Shown piece by piece: positions 34,211 to 44,007 of a stretch of DNA of 64,000 nucleotides (position 1 is the stretch's first letter; every line of letters begins with the position of its first letter). A program made the translations under genes and the position numbers. The notes under the pieces are model-generated. The model made no database searches, had not been told where the DNA came from, and saw nothing but the letters and a program-made list of their open reading frames with translations. Origin of the DNA: Embleya scabrispora DSM 41855 (GTDB lineage Bacteria; Actinomycetota; Actinomycetes; Streptomycetales; Streptomycetaceae). The stretch lies in contig NZ_KB889666.1 of the NCBI RefSeq assembly GCF_000372745.1, forward strand, positions 1 to 64,000. Reading direction: 5' to 3'.

Positions 34211-36454
34211 CTACAGCCCGTCCGCGCGCATGCCGATCTCGAACCAGGTCGTCTTGCCCCGTCCCGCGGGCGAGCTGCCCCAGGCCGTGGCGAGGGCGTC
34301 GACGATCAGCAAGCCTCGTCCCGACTCGGCCTCCACGTTGCGTGCGTCGTCCTGGAGCAGCGTGGTCGGTACGGGGGGATACGGATCGCTGTCGCGCACC
34401 TCCACCCGGATCCGGTGCGGATAGGCACGCAGTCTCAGGTCCACCTCGCTGTGGGCGTGGATGAGCGCGTTGGTCACGACCTCGGAGACCAGTACCTCCA
34501 GGTCGTCGAGCATGGGCAGCAGCGACCACCGCCGCAGCACGTCCCGCAGGAAGCGACGGGTCTGGGCGACCCCGAGCAGGTCGTGCCGTTGCACCGACAT
34601 GCGGGCGACGCGCGCCGTCTCGTGCGGCCGCGCGCCTTCGAACCGCATCAGGACAAGGGCTGCGTCATCGCCGCCGGCCTCCCGCGCCGAGCCGGCGTGG
34701 ACCATGGCGTCGGCCAGCACTTCGAGGTCTTCGCCGCCCTTGTCGGCGAGTAGACCGGTCAGTCGCACGACCGCGTTGTCGAAGCCCAACCGGCGTTCCT
34801 CCAGCAGGCCGTCGGTGAACAGTGCCACCACCGATCCCGGGCGCAGATCGATCGCCGTGTCCCGGTAGACGGCCCGCGTGTCGACCCCCAGCGGCGGCCC
34901 GACCGCGAGTTGCGGCTGCGCCACGTCGGGGCCGTCACCGACCAGGGGTCCCGGGTGCCCCGCGCTCGCGATGGTGGCGGTGCCGGCCGCCACGTCGACC
35001 CACATGCAGCAGCACGTCGCGAACAGGTTGGCGTCCAGGCCCGACAGCACGCTGTTGCTCCGCTCCAGCACGACGGCGGGATCATGCCCCTCCGCGGCGT
35101 ACGCCCGTACGACGCTGCGCAGTTGGCCCATCACCGCTGCGGCGGCCAGGTTGTGGCCCTCCACGTCGCCGATCACGAGCCCGATACTTCCGTCGGGCAG
35201 GTTGAGCACGTCGTACCAGTCACCGCCCACCGCCACGCCCTCGGTCGCGGAGAAGTACCGGGCGGTGGTGACGGCTTCGGGAATGTGCGGCGGGCTCCCG
35301 GGCAGCAGGGTGTGCTGGATCCTGCGGGTGAGGGCGTGCTCGACCTCCTGCGACCGGGCGCGGGCCAGGGACTGGGCCACCTGCTCCAACAAGAGGCTCA
35401 AAAGCATGGTTTCCGTGGCGGACAACGGCTTCCGTGAGCCGGCGAACTCGATGGTGTAGCAACCCATCGCCCGGCCGCCGTGCGGCAGGGGGAAGTATCC
35501 GCGCGCTCCCTCGCCGGGATGCACGGTGACGCCCGGATAGGCACGCTCCACCTCTTCGCCCGAGCCGAAGATCCTGGCCCTGGCCGTGGCGACCGTGTCG
35601 GTCTCCGGAGTGCGCCGGGACAGCGGCGTCCCCTCGATGTCGCGGACCGCATCGCGGGGCAGACCGGCGGCCCCCGCCACGTGCAACCGCTCCCCCTCGA
35701 CGACGGACAGCGCCGAGGCCCTGCCGCCGAAGGCCTGGACAACCCTGGTCTGGGCGAGTGCGAGAATGTCGGAGACCTGCGCCGCACCGGTCAGCTCCCT
35801 GGCAAGCCGCTGGATCTGGTACAGGTGGCTGCTGCGGACCGCCGCCGACGCCACGGCCTCCAGCAGCCTCGGCTCAAAGTCCGGGTGGCCTGCGGCGGGC
35901 TCCGGTTCCGCGGGGATGAACACCGGAACGGCGGGAGCCGTGACGGCCTCTTCTCCCCCGGTCAACTCCTCGAGGTCGGCGGCCAGCCGGTCGGCGACCG
36001 CCTGCATGTACTCCCGCTCCTCGGTCGTGACCGACCTCGGCGGTACCAGACGTATGCCGATGGTCCCGAACCGGTTCCGTGAGGTTCGTATCGGCGCAGA
36101 GGCGACCGCCATGGAGAAGGTGATGTTGGTCGGGAACCGATGCGGCGATCGACGCACCCCCTCCCATACGTCGACCTCGTCGAAGACCACCAGTTTCCCC
36201 GTCCGATACGACCGTGTCGTCGGCCACGACAGGTCGTCGATGTCGAATCCGGACGGAATGCCGAAACCCAGGGGAGAGTCCACGATCATGGACGCGGCCA
36301 GTGTCCGACGGCTTTCCGTCGGGAGATAGGCGGCACAGGTGCTCGCTCGCAGCCGGTGGTACACGTCCAGCAGCGCGGACGCGACCAGCCCGCCCTGGCG
36401 CGTCCCCGGGTCGATGACGCCGTAAGGCGGCTGGGCAAACAGTTCCCGGTCCAT
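34211..36454 (-). CDS. GAF-GAF-SpoIIE phosphatase with ATPase domain
   Basis: 747-residue cytoplasmic regulator. Residues 1-165 form a GAF-like sensor (SMAVASAPIRTSRNRFGTIG), about 205-350 a second GAF domain (QRLARELTGAAQVSDILALA), about 365-600 the PPM/SpoIIE phosphatase (VAVGGDWYDVLNL, VIGDVEGHNLAAAAVMGQLR, ALFTDGLLEER, GGDDAALVLMR), and the C-terminus a HATPase_c domain (LEVLVSEVVTNALIHAH, ESGRGLLIVDAL). All phosphatase metal ligands are present. It would dephosphorylate anti-anti-sigma proteins and switch a stress sigma factor. The ATG start has GGTAGG just upstream. A 303-bp piece of its second GAF domain is duplicated at 1956-2258. Confidence 0.9.
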   Translation of the reverse strand: MDRELFAQPPYGVIDPGTRQGGLVASALLDVYHRLRASTCAAYLPTESRRTLAASMIVDSPLGFGIPSGFDIDDLSWPTTRSYRTGKLVVFDEVDVWEGVRRSPHRFPTNITFSMAVASAPIRTSRNRFGTIGIRLVPPRSVTTEEREYMQAVADRLAADLEELTGGEEAVTAPAVPVFIPAEPEPAAGHPDFEPRLLEAVASAAVRSSHLYQIQRLARELTGAAQVSDILALAQTRVVQAFGGRASALSVVEGERLHVAGAAGLPRDAVRDIEGTPLSRRTPETDTVATARARIFGSGEEVERAYPGVTVHPGEGARGYFPLPHGGRAMGCYTIEFAGSRKPLSATETMLLSLLLEQVAQSLARARSQEVEHALTRRIQHTLLPGSPPHIPEAVTTARYFSATEGVAVGGDWYDVLNLPDGSIGLVIGDVEGHNLAAAAVMGQLRSVVRAYAAEGHDPAVVLERSNSVLSGLDANLFATCCCMWVDVAAGTATIASAGHPGPLVGDGPDVAQPQLAVGPPLGVDTRAVYRDTAIDLRPGSVVALFTDGLLEERRLGFDNAVVRLTGLLADKGGEDLEVLADAMVHAGSAREAGGDDAALVLMRFEGARPHETARVARMSVQRHDLLGVAQTRRFLRDVLRRWSLLPMLDDLEVLVSEVVTNALIHAHSEVDLRLRAYPHRIRVEVRDSDPYPPVPTTLLQDDARNVEAESGRGLLIVDALATAWGSSPAGRGKTTWFEIGMRADGL

Positions 36455-36777
36455 GAGACCTACCGTCGCTTGGGTAAACGGAAGCCGCTCCTATTTCCTG
36501 CATAAATATTAGTTCATTTCCCCATATTAATTCCATTATAGACAAGCAGGATCAGAGCGCCGCAAGCATTGTCGGAGCCGCCGAGGCGGGCTGTGTCGAA
36601 CTCTCTGAACCTCGGCCCCGGATGATCGTCGAGCAGGCCGGGATCCTTCTCCTCGACCGCGGGAGGACCCGGACGCCGCGGGGCCTCCCGCCGGCATTGC
36701 GCACGGTCGGGGACCGTCGACCCGGCGACCGCATCAACGACCAAGCCGCTCGTGCCGGTTTCGCTTTCGGATACGAG
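36455..36777. other. Intergenic region upstream of the phosphatase gene
   Basis: About 320 bp. The first 90 bp next to the phosphatase start are strikingly AT-rich (TAAATATTAGTTCATTTCCC), so the promoter probably lies there. The rest continues the frame of the histidine-kinase remnant without recognisable domains. Confidence 0.5.
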
Positions 36778-36931
36778 TGGGGGTTGTCTCCGTGGGCTTT
36801 TTGGAGTGGGGGCTATGGCTATGGCGAGGCCGCCATGGTGGTTGGCGGTGGTGGTGATCCGGGCGGCGTGGGCGTGGACGATGGCTTGGACTATGGACAG
36901 GCCCAGGCCGGAGCGAGGTCCGCCGCTACCG
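36778..36931 (-). pseudogene. C-terminal fragment of a sensor histidine kinase
   Basis: The frame reads GPRSGLGLSIVQAIVHAHAA, then RITTTANHHGGLAIAIAPTP, the G2 box and final strand of a HATPase_c kinase domain. It is cut on its upstream side exactly where IS transposase sequence begins (about 36931), so an IS insertion followed by deletion probably destroyed the gene. Confidence 0.7.
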
Positions 36932-37200
36932 GGCTGGTACCGGCACGTCACGTCGTCGATGCTCGCCCACACGTTCCTCGCCGCCCTCGCGACCGACGCC
37001 GCGGAAAGGAGGGAACCGACCCCAACCCGATGTCGTCCCGCTCACCGTGCGGAGATCAGGCGACTCCTGGCAGCTCTGAACGCGCCCCCGACGCACCGCC
37101 GACTCTCCCACATCCCCCACTGGTCCACTTGGCGCAGACGCCGCCACGCCGTCGCCCGCCGCCGCCACTTGCCGGCGCGGAAATCGCCGATACTCGGTAT
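36931..37200 (+). pseudogene. C-terminal fragment of an IS701-like DDE transposase
   Basis: The forward frame gives GWYRHVTSSMLAHTFLAALA, then AEIRRLLAALN and HWSTWRRRRHAVARRRH. This is the conserved tail of actinobacterial IS701-type transposases (WYRHVTLAMLAHA, then WSxWRRxHQAxARRxHY). The catalytic core is missing. It marks the left border of the catabolic island. Confidence 0.75.
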
Positions 37201-37280
37201 CGCCCGAGCCGTCACGGATAAACCAGAAACCGCCTCACATAGGCTCTGACCTGGACAGATCCCGAAGTGTTGCTGGGGTA

Positions 37281-38864
37281 CTAGGAGCCCGGGCGCCGCT
37301 GTGCGACCAGCGCGGCGACCTGTGCGCGGTTGATCTTCCCGGTGCTGCTGCGGCCGACGGAGTCGACGAAGTGGAACTCGCGCGGTGTCTTGAACCGCGC
37401 CAGACGGTCGGCCAGGTGACTGCGCAGGCGGGTGGCAGCCGGCTCGCCGCCCTCCTCGCCGCCCTTCAGCTGCACGACGGCGACGACGCGCTGCCCCCAC
37501 TCGTCATCCTGCACGCCGATAACCACGGCGTCGGCGACCGAAGGCTCCGTCACGAGGGCGGCTTCCACCTCGGCCGGGTAGATGTTGACGCCCCCCGAGA
37601 GGATCAGATCCGAGCGTCGGTCGCCGACGTAGAGATAGCCGTCCTCGTCGAGGTGGCCGATGTCGCCCGCGGTCCGGAACGGGTCGTGGGCGTCCGATGC
37701 CCCGGCGGGGATCAAGTCCCCGGCCGCGCCGCTGTAGGTGAAATCGAAGCCACCGCTGACGTAGATGGTGCCGGCCTCGCCCGCGGGGAGCGGCCGTCCG
37801 TCGCTCCCGCGGATCTCGAGCTGGATGCCGGGTGCCGCGCGACCTGCGGAGCCTGGCTTCTGCAACGCCTCCTCGGAAGTGATGATCGTGGCGATGCCGA
37901 ACTCCGTGCACCCGTAGTACTCGGTGAGCACCGGACCCCACCACTGGATCATCCGCTGTTTCAGCTCCGGCGGGCACGGTGCTCCAGCGTGGGTGACCAG
38001 CTGGAGCGAGCGGCCTGAGAAGGAGTCGCGGATCGACGCGTCGAGGTCGAGAAGCCGATGAAACATGACCGGGACCATGAACGTGGTCGTGACCCCGAAT
38101 CGGTCGATGAGCGAGAGCGTCTCAGCCGCGTCGAACCGTGTGGTGATGACGAGCTCCTGCCCCAGGTGCAGAGCGCAGAGCGCGTTCAGATTCGGTGCCG
38201 GGTGGTAGAGCGGGGCGACCACCAGGTGCACCTGGTGGAGCCCGGTGTCGGTGTCGTACTGCGCGAACCGCTGTCGAGCTCGGGCATCGGCTGCCTCGTC
38301 GGGGGTCGTCGTCGGCAGCGCCCGACGGACACCCTTGGGGCGCCCGCTCGTCCCAGAGCTGTAGTACTGCACCGAGCCTGCGCTCCGCTGCATCGGCGCA
38401 GAGGCAGGATGCCGTGCGAGCAGGTTCTCGGCCGAGAGTCCGTCCGACGCGCCTCCGACCACGACGACGCGGTCGGGGGCGAGGCCGCCACCCAGGCGAG
38501 CCCCTTCGACGGCAAGCGACTCGAGGGCAGACTCGGTCACCACGGCGCGAGCCCCGGAATCCCCGATCAGGTAGGCGGCCTCGGAGGCGGTCAGGTGCCA
38601 GTTGACTGGAACGAGGTATAGGCCGATCTGCTCCGCCGCGAGCTGTGCGGCGATGAAGGTCGCACCGTTCCTCAGGACGAGGGCCACGGTCTCGCCGCGC
38701 TGCAGATCCAGGTCGTCCCGCAGCAGGCGGGACCAACGGTGGGCGTCATCGAGCAGGTCGCCCCGCGTGACGGTCTCGGACCCGAGCCGCAACGCGACGC
38801 AGTCGCGGTCGCCGGCCGCGATCTCGAAGAAGCCCCGAGCAGGCGCGGCCGCCGGTGTTGTCAT
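37281..38864 (-). CDS. Acyl-CoA synthetase (AMP-forming, class I)
   Basis: 527-residue AMP-dependent ligase that activates a carboxylic acid to its CoA thioester. Motifs in order: the P-loop YYSSGTSGRPKGVRRAL, YHPAPNLNAL, TEYYGCTEFG (adenine-binding), the hinge region TAGDIGHLDEDGYLYVGDR with SDLILSGGVNIYPAEVE, and the A10 catalytic lysine in GRSSTGKINRAQV. Length is normal for medium/long-chain or aromatic acid ligases; the substrate cannot be told. It overlaps the thiolase-like gene by ATGA and is the last gene of the minus-strand operon starting at 40452. Confidence 0.92.
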   Translation of the reverse strand: MTTPAAAPARGFFEIAAGDRDCVALRLGSETVTRGDLLDDAHRWSRLLRDDLDLQRGETVALVLRNGATFIAAQLAAEQIGLYLVPVNWHLTASEAAYLIGDSGARAVVTESALESLAVEGARLGGGLAPDRVVVVGGASDGLSAENLLARHPASAPMQRSAGSVQYYSSGTSGRPKGVRRALPTTTPDEAADARARQRFAQYDTDTGLHQVHLVVAPLYHPAPNLNALCALHLGQELVITTRFDAAETLSLIDRFGVTTTFMVPVMFHRLLDLDASIRDSFSGRSLQLVTHAGAPCPPELKQRMIQWWGPVLTEYYGCTEFGIATIITSEEALQKPGSAGRAAPGIQLEIRGSDGRPLPAGEAGTIYVSGGFDFTYSGAAGDLIPAGASDAHDPFRTAGDIGHLDEDGYLYVGDRRSDLILSGGVNIYPAEVEAALVTEPSVADAVVIGVQDDEWGQRVVAVVQLKGGEEGGEPAATRLRSHLADRLARFKTPREFHFVDSVGRSSTGKINRAQVAALVAQRRPGS

Positions 38865-40006
38865 GCCGACACCTCCTGGTTCGAGAGCACCAGCGTCGCC
38901 GCCTCCGAGAAGAAGTGTCCAACACCCTGGACCACACTGACCTCCACGTCGGGCACCTGGGCGAACGCCTCGCCCCGGAGCTGGCGGACGGCCTCCTGGA
39001 TCGCGAACATCCCGTACATGCCGGTGTGGGTGTAGCGAAGGCCGCCGCCGTTGGTGTTCATCGGCAGGTGGCCGCCCGGGGCGGTGTTACCTTCGGCGAC
39101 GAACGCGCCGGCCTCCCCACGCCCGACGAAACCGAGCGCCTCGAGGCCGTACAGCGGTACGTGTGCGAACGCGTCGTAGACCATCAGGTGATCCACGTCG
39201 TTGTGGCTGATGCGCGCCTCGGTGAAGGCAGCCGCGGCCGACCGCTCGAACGTCTCGGCGCGCGTGAGGTCAGGCATCTGCGACACCAAAGGGCTGTCGG
39301 CCGCCTCGCCCGACCCCCACAGATAGACGGGGGTGCGGCGCAGTTCGCGGGCGCGCTCTGCCGACGTGACGACCAGCCCACCGCCTCCGTCGCTCACCAT
39401 GCAGCACATGAGCTTGGTGAACGGCCAGGCGATCGGCGTCGATGCCAGGACCTCGTCGACGCTCGCGAGAGAGGGGCGGGCCGCTCGGGGATTTCCGTGC
39501 GACCACTCGCTCTGCCGAGCCGGCACGGAGGCCAGCTGCTCGATCGTCGTCCCCGTCTCGTGGGCGTAGCGGAGGTAAGGGAGCGTGAACATCGTGGGAG
39601 GGCCGTAGACGCCGAACGGTAGCTCGAACTGACCGAGCATCCCGTCGGCCGGCACCGGACGCGGATGGCGCCCGACCACCGACCGACGGGATTCGCCGTG
39701 CAGCACGAGGACGACTTCGGCCTGTCCGGCAGCGATCGCGGCAGCAGCGTGACGCACGTGCACCAGAAACGACGTCCCGCCCACACTCGTGCCGTCGAAC
39801 CACGTCGGACGGACTCCCAACGCGTGAGCGATCTCGACCGGGTTGTGCACGGCGCTCGTGATGCCGTCGACATCGTCGAGGCTCAGGCCGGCGTCGGCGA
39901 GAGCGAGCAGCGCGGCATCGACGTGGAGGTCCAACTCAGACATGGCGGGCAGTCGTCCGAGGCTCGTTTCGGCGGCGCCGGCGATGGCGGCCACGGGGCG
40001 ACTCAC
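38861..40006 (-). CDS. Thiolase-superfamily protein without nucleophilic Cys (lipid-transfer protein/aldolase type)
   Basis: 381-residue thiolase-fold protein related to SCP-x/Ltp2-type enzymes. VDGITSAVHNPVEIAHALGV and WFDGTSVGGTSFLVHVRHAA cover the place of the thiolase Cys, which is absent. LMVYDAFAHVPLYGLEALGF and GGHLPMNTNGGGLRYTHTGM are the typical C-terminal motifs. Proteins of this type that work with a DUF35 partner (Ltp2 in steroid side-chain degradation) are retro-aldolases that split beta-hydroxyacyl-CoAs carrying a tertiary alcohol. A DUF35 gene lies directly upstream, overlapping by ATGA, so the same type of complex is likely. Aldolase activity is inference from this pairing. 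Confidence 0.82.
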   Translation of the reverse strand: MSRPVAAIAGAAETSLGRLPAMSELDLHVDAALLALADAGLSLDDVDGITSAVHNPVEIAHALGVRPTWFDGTSVGGTSFLVHVRHAAAAIAAGQAEVVLVLHGESRRSVVGRHPRPVPADGMLGQFELPFGVYGPPTMFTLPYLRYAHETGTTIEQLASVPARQSEWSHGNPRAARPSLASVDEVLASTPIAWPFTKLMCCMVSDGGGGLVVTSAERARELRRTPVYLWGSGEAADSPLVSQMPDLTRAETFERSAAAAFTEARISHNDVDHLMVYDAFAHVPLYGLEALGFVGRGEAGAFVAEGNTAPGGHLPMNTNGGGLRYTHTGMYGMFAIQEAVRQLRGEAFAQVPDVEVSVVQGVGHFFSEAATLVLSNQEVSA

Positions 40007-40452
40007 GCGGCGTGCTCCTCTCGGGGGGCGAACACCGGGACCACCTGGCCGCGCCGGTCCTCGAAGGCGACCCGCAGCGGCATGTCGATGACCAGCTGGT
40101 CGGGCACAGCGTCGCTCCCGATGATGTTCGTCATCATGGTCGGCCCTTCCTCCAGCCGGACGATCGCGATGACGTGCGGACCGACTGCTTCGAATCCGGG
40201 GGCGGGGAGGTGGTTGATGACATAGCTCAGCAACGTCGCGCGTCCGCTCACGTCAACCCACGACACCTCGCGGGAGCCACAGGACGGGCACGCGATGCGG
40301 GGGTAGAAGAAGTGCGTTTCACACGACCCGCACTGCTGGACCACCAGGCGGCCCTCGGTCGCGGCGTCCCAGAAGGGGCGGGTGGTCGGTGTCGGCAGCG
40401 CCTGCGCGGCGCCCTCGCCAGGGGTGACCCCGGACACAAACATTGGTACCAT
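40003..40452 (-). CDS. Zn-ribbon OB-fold protein (DUF35)
   Basis: 149-residue DUF35 protein with a rubredoxin-like zinc ribbon and an OB fold. Four cysteines occur in VVQQCGSCETHFFYPRIACP and the following SCGS; the OB part includes SGRATLLSYVINHLPAPGFE and HVIAIVRLEEGPTMMTNIIG. Such proteins bind CoA thioesters and serve thiolase-like partners, here the downstream overlapping gene. The start is ATG 40452, without a ribosome-binding site. A -10-like TATAGT at 40465-40460 and CTGGAC at 40488-40483, 17 bases apart, would put the transcription start at or next to this ATG, so the mRNA is probably leaderless. ATG 40443 is the alternative. Confidence 0.85.
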   Translation of the reverse strand: MVPMFVSGVTPGEGAAQALPTPTTRPFWDAATEGRLVVQQCGSCETHFFYPRIACPSCGSREVSWVDVSGRATLLSYVINHLPAPGFEAVGPHVIAIVRLEEGPTMMTNIIGSDAVPDQLVIDMPLRVAFEDRRGQVVPVFAPREEHAA

Positions 40453-40455
40453 GAG

Positions 40456-40483
40456 CGGTACTATACAGGTCGTTATGATACCG
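40456..40483. promoter_or_regulatory. Operator 1: CGGTA-N18-TACCG over divergent promoters
   Basis: 28-bp inverted repeat with half-sites CGGTACTAT and (other strand) CGGTATCAT. The minus-strand promoter CTGGAC-17-TATAGT (40488-40460) overlaps it almost entirely. On the plus strand TATGAT (40474-40479) may serve as the -10 for the amidohydrolase operon, with a weak -35. One of four sites with identical spacing in the island; the encoded TetR protein is the likely binder. Confidence 0.75.
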
Positions 40484-40530
40484 TCCAGTCGTTGCTCGGC
40501 ACTCGGCGCAACCGAGCGGAAGGAAGATTC

Positions 40531-41955
40531 GTGGGCACTCGAACGATCTACACGGGCGCGTTGGTCTTGGTGGGCGACCCCCGCAACGGCAGCTTTCAGC
40601 GAGTCGACGTCGAGGTCGTCGACGGCCGGATCAGTCGGCTTGCCGAGAACCTCGGGTCCACGCCCGAAGGTGCCGATGTCGTCGATGCGTCCTGGGCTTG
40701 GATCATCCCGGGGTTCGTGGACGCGCATCACCACATGTGGCAGGCGACGATGCGCGGCCTCACGGTGGACTTCACGCTGTCGGACTACGTGTGGACGATC
40801 CGGCGCAACCACTCCGGCGTGCACCGCGCGGTCGACATCTACAACGGGACGCTCGGTGCGGCCGTGGGGCTGCTCGACTCCGGCACGACCTGCTCGGTCG
40901 ACTACTCCCACAGCATCTTGACCCCTGAGCACGCCGACGCGGGCGTGGCGGCCATCAACGAGTCCGGAATCCGTGGCGTGTGGTGCTACGGGCTCTATGA
41001 CCCCCACACGACGAATCCGTACTTCACGTCTGTCGAGTCCCGTCTCGAGGACGCGCGACGCGTGCGTTCATCGTTGTTCGAGACCAGCGGCGGGCGGGTG
41101 CGCTTCGGGATCGCCCCGACCGAGATGAGCCTGAACGGCATCGAGCAGGCCGCCCAGGAAATGGTGCTCGGGCGCGAGCTGGATTGCCTGATCCACACTC
41201 ACACCAACGCCCGGTGGAAGCCCGGATACCGGTCGGAGATCAAGCAGCTGGCCGAGGCTGGGCTCCTCTGGTCGCACCAGCTCCACTCGCACTGCAACAC
41301 CTCCGACGCCGAGGACTTCGCGATCCTGGCCGATCATGGGGCCAAGGTCTCCTCCACCCCCGAGACCGAGCTCAATATGGGGATGGGGTTCCCGATCGCC
41401 GCCGTCGCCGACCGCGTCGGTGTCGTGGCGGGGCTGGGTGCGGACATCCAGTCGAACAACTCTCCCGACATGTTCACGACCATGCGCCTGATGCTGGCGG
41501 GGGAGCGTGCGCGGGCCAATCAGCGCGCGCTGGAGGAGAAAGGCATTTACGACATGGGCGGCCTCGAGTTGCGTGCTGCCGACGTGCTGTACTTCGCGAC
41601 GCTCGGCGGAGCCACCGGTCTGGGCCTGGAGGACGAGTGCGGTTCGATCGACGTCGGCAAGGCCGCCGATCTCCTCTTCATCCGCAACACATCCCTGAAC
41701 CTGACACCAGCCGTCGACCCGATGGGTGCGATCGTCATGAGCGCTCGAACCTCCGACGTCGACACCGTCCTCGTCGGCGGTGAGGTCGTCAAGCGGGACG
41801 GCGCGATGCGTGCCGACCTCGTCGAGAAGGCGATCCGAGGCCTACAGGAGTCGGGCACCCACATCGTGAACGAGTCGCAGGCGTACGGAGGCATGACGCC
41901 TCCGCAGCCCGAGTGGTGGGGCGCCGCGACCGCAGCGACGGGCTCGCCGTCATGA
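40531..41955 (+). CDS. Amidohydrolase, TRZ/ATZ (cyclic deaminase/chlorohydrolase) family
   Basis: 474-residue metal-dependent hydrolase of the group containing atrazine chlorohydrolase, guanine deaminase and S-adenosylhomocysteine deaminase. Metal ligands: PGFVDAHHHMWQATMRGL after strand 1, His in LIHTHTN, the following His of HQLHSHCN, and Asp in VVAGLGADIQSNNSPDM. GSIDVGKAADLLFI closes the barrel before the small beta domain. The GTG start has AAGGAAG upstream. The substrate is probably an amine, amide or halide on a ring, but cannot be told. It is the first gene of a plus-strand operon with the FAH and metallo-beta-lactamase genes and is controlled from operator 1. Confidence 0.9.
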   Translation: MGTRTIYTGALVLVGDPRNGSFQRVDVEVVDGRISRLAENLGSTPEGADVVDASWAWIIPGFVDAHHHMWQATMRGLTVDFTLSDYVWTIRRNHSGVHRAVDIYNGTLGAAVGLLDSGTTCSVDYSHSILTPEHADAGVAAINESGIRGVWCYGLYDPHTTNPYFTSVESRLEDARRVRSSLFETSGGRVRFGIAPTEMSLNGIEQAAQEMVLGRELDCLIHTHTNARWKPGYRSEIKQLAEAGLLWSHQLHSHCNTSDAEDFAILADHGAKVSSTPETELNMGMGFPIAAVADRVGVVAGLGADIQSNNSPDMFTTMRLMLAGERARANQRALEEKGIYDMGGLELRAADVLYFATLGGATGLGLEDECGSIDVGKAADLLFIRNTSLNLTPAVDPMGAIVMSARTSDVDTVLVGGEVVKRDGAMRADLVEKAIRGLQESGTHIVNESQAYGGMTPPQPEWWGAATAATGSPS

Positions 41956-42007
41956 CCCGTCGGCGGCCTCGTTTCGAGCGCTGGGACAGCGAACTCCGGG
42001 AGACGAC

Positions 42008-42949
42008 ATGCGGTGGGTGACATGCCGGCACCGGCACGGTCTGCGGGTCGGTCTGGTCGTCGACGACGCGGTGCATGTCTTGGACGACGACCGCACGCTG
42101 ATCGACGTGATCTCCGCAGGCCAGGTCGAGATGGAGCGCATCGCCGAGACGGTGCGGCGATCGCCCGCGACCGTCGTCCCACTCGAGTCGATGGTGCTGC
42201 ACTCCCCGATCCCGCAGCCGCCCTCCGTGCGCGACACGGTCGGCTTCCTCGACCATGTCCGCGGGTGCCGAAGGGCCTACGGCCGTGACCCGGAACTCGG
42301 CGAGGTCTGGAGCCGCGTTCCCGCCTTCTACTTCGCCAATCCGGCCACCCTGTTCGGCGCTCGCGACGACGTCGCGATCGCGCCGGGCTCACGCTGGTTC
42401 GACTTCGAGCTCGAAGTCGCAGCGGTCATCGGCACGCCCGGCTCGGACCTGGATCCTGTCGCCGCCCAGGACACGATCGCGGGCTACATGCTCTTCTGCG
42501 ACTGGACCGCCCGGGATCTGCAGCAGGCCGACATGGCGCTCGGCATCGGTCAGGGCAAAGGCAAGGACTCCGGCATGACGTTCGGTCCGTGGCTCGTGAC
42601 GGCCGACGAAGTCGCGAACCGGCTCGTCGACGGTCGCCTCGACCTCGAGGTGGCGGTCGAGGTCAACGGCGTCGAGATCGCCCGCGGGACGACCGGTGCA
42701 ATGGACTGGACCTTCGGAGAGATCGTGTCGTTCGTGTCGCGCGGCACCCGTTTGGTCCCCGGCGACGTCATCGGGTCCGGCACGATCCCCGGCGGTTGCC
42801 TGCTGGAGCACCTCGTCGGTGACCCGGAGACCTACGACGGATGGCTGAAGCGAGGCGACACCGTCTCACTCAACGGCCGCGCCCTCGGACGCACGCATCA
42901 GCGCATCGTCGACGGCGCCCGCCCTCACCCGCTCTCGAGCGGCTACTGA
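42008..42949 (+). CDS. Fumarylacetoacetate hydrolase-family protein
   Basis: 313-residue FAH-superfamily enzyme, which cleaves C-C bonds of beta-diketo or acylpyruvate acids, or hydrates/decarboxylates related diacids. The divalent-metal site is visible as the Glu-x-Glu of WFDFELEVAAVIG and the Asp of LFCDWTARDLQQADM. VNGVEIARGTTGAMDWTFGE and PGDVIGSGTIPGGCLLE are further core motifs, the usual GTPxGxG being GTIPGGC here. An N-terminal cap domain of about 80 residues is present. The ATG start has CGGGAG upstream. It lies between amidohydrolase and MBL-fold hydrolase in the same operon. Confidence 0.9.
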   Translation: MRWVTCRHRHGLRVGLVVDDAVHVLDDDRTLIDVISAGQVEMERIAETVRRSPATVVPLESMVLHSPIPQPPSVRDTVGFLDHVRGCRRAYGRDPELGEVWSRVPAFYFANPATLFGARDDVAIAPGSRWFDFELEVAAVIGTPGSDLDPVAAQDTIAGYMLFCDWTARDLQQADMALGIGQGKGKDSGMTFGPWLVTADEVANRLVDGRLDLEVAVEVNGVEIARGTTGAMDWTFGEIVSFVSRGTRLVPGDVIGSGTIPGGCLLEHLVGDPETYDGWLKRGDTVSLNGRALGRTHQRIVDGARPHPLSSGY

Positions 42950-42971
42950 TCCCGACCGACACGAGGAACCT

Positions 42972-43931
<960 letters not shown>

Positions 43932-44007
43932 CGCCCCGGCGCCGCGGCCGACGACGGATGGTTCGGCCGATGAGGTCCGCCCGATCTGTCAGCAGCGAGG
44001 CGGGCCC

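Noticed and set aside
40453-41007. N-terminal extension of the DUF35 frame across the amidohydrolase gene
   Set aside because: The frame is open on the minus strand, but it would overlap the amidohydrolase gene and the operator; the promoter and the family's usual length favour a start at 40452 or 40443.
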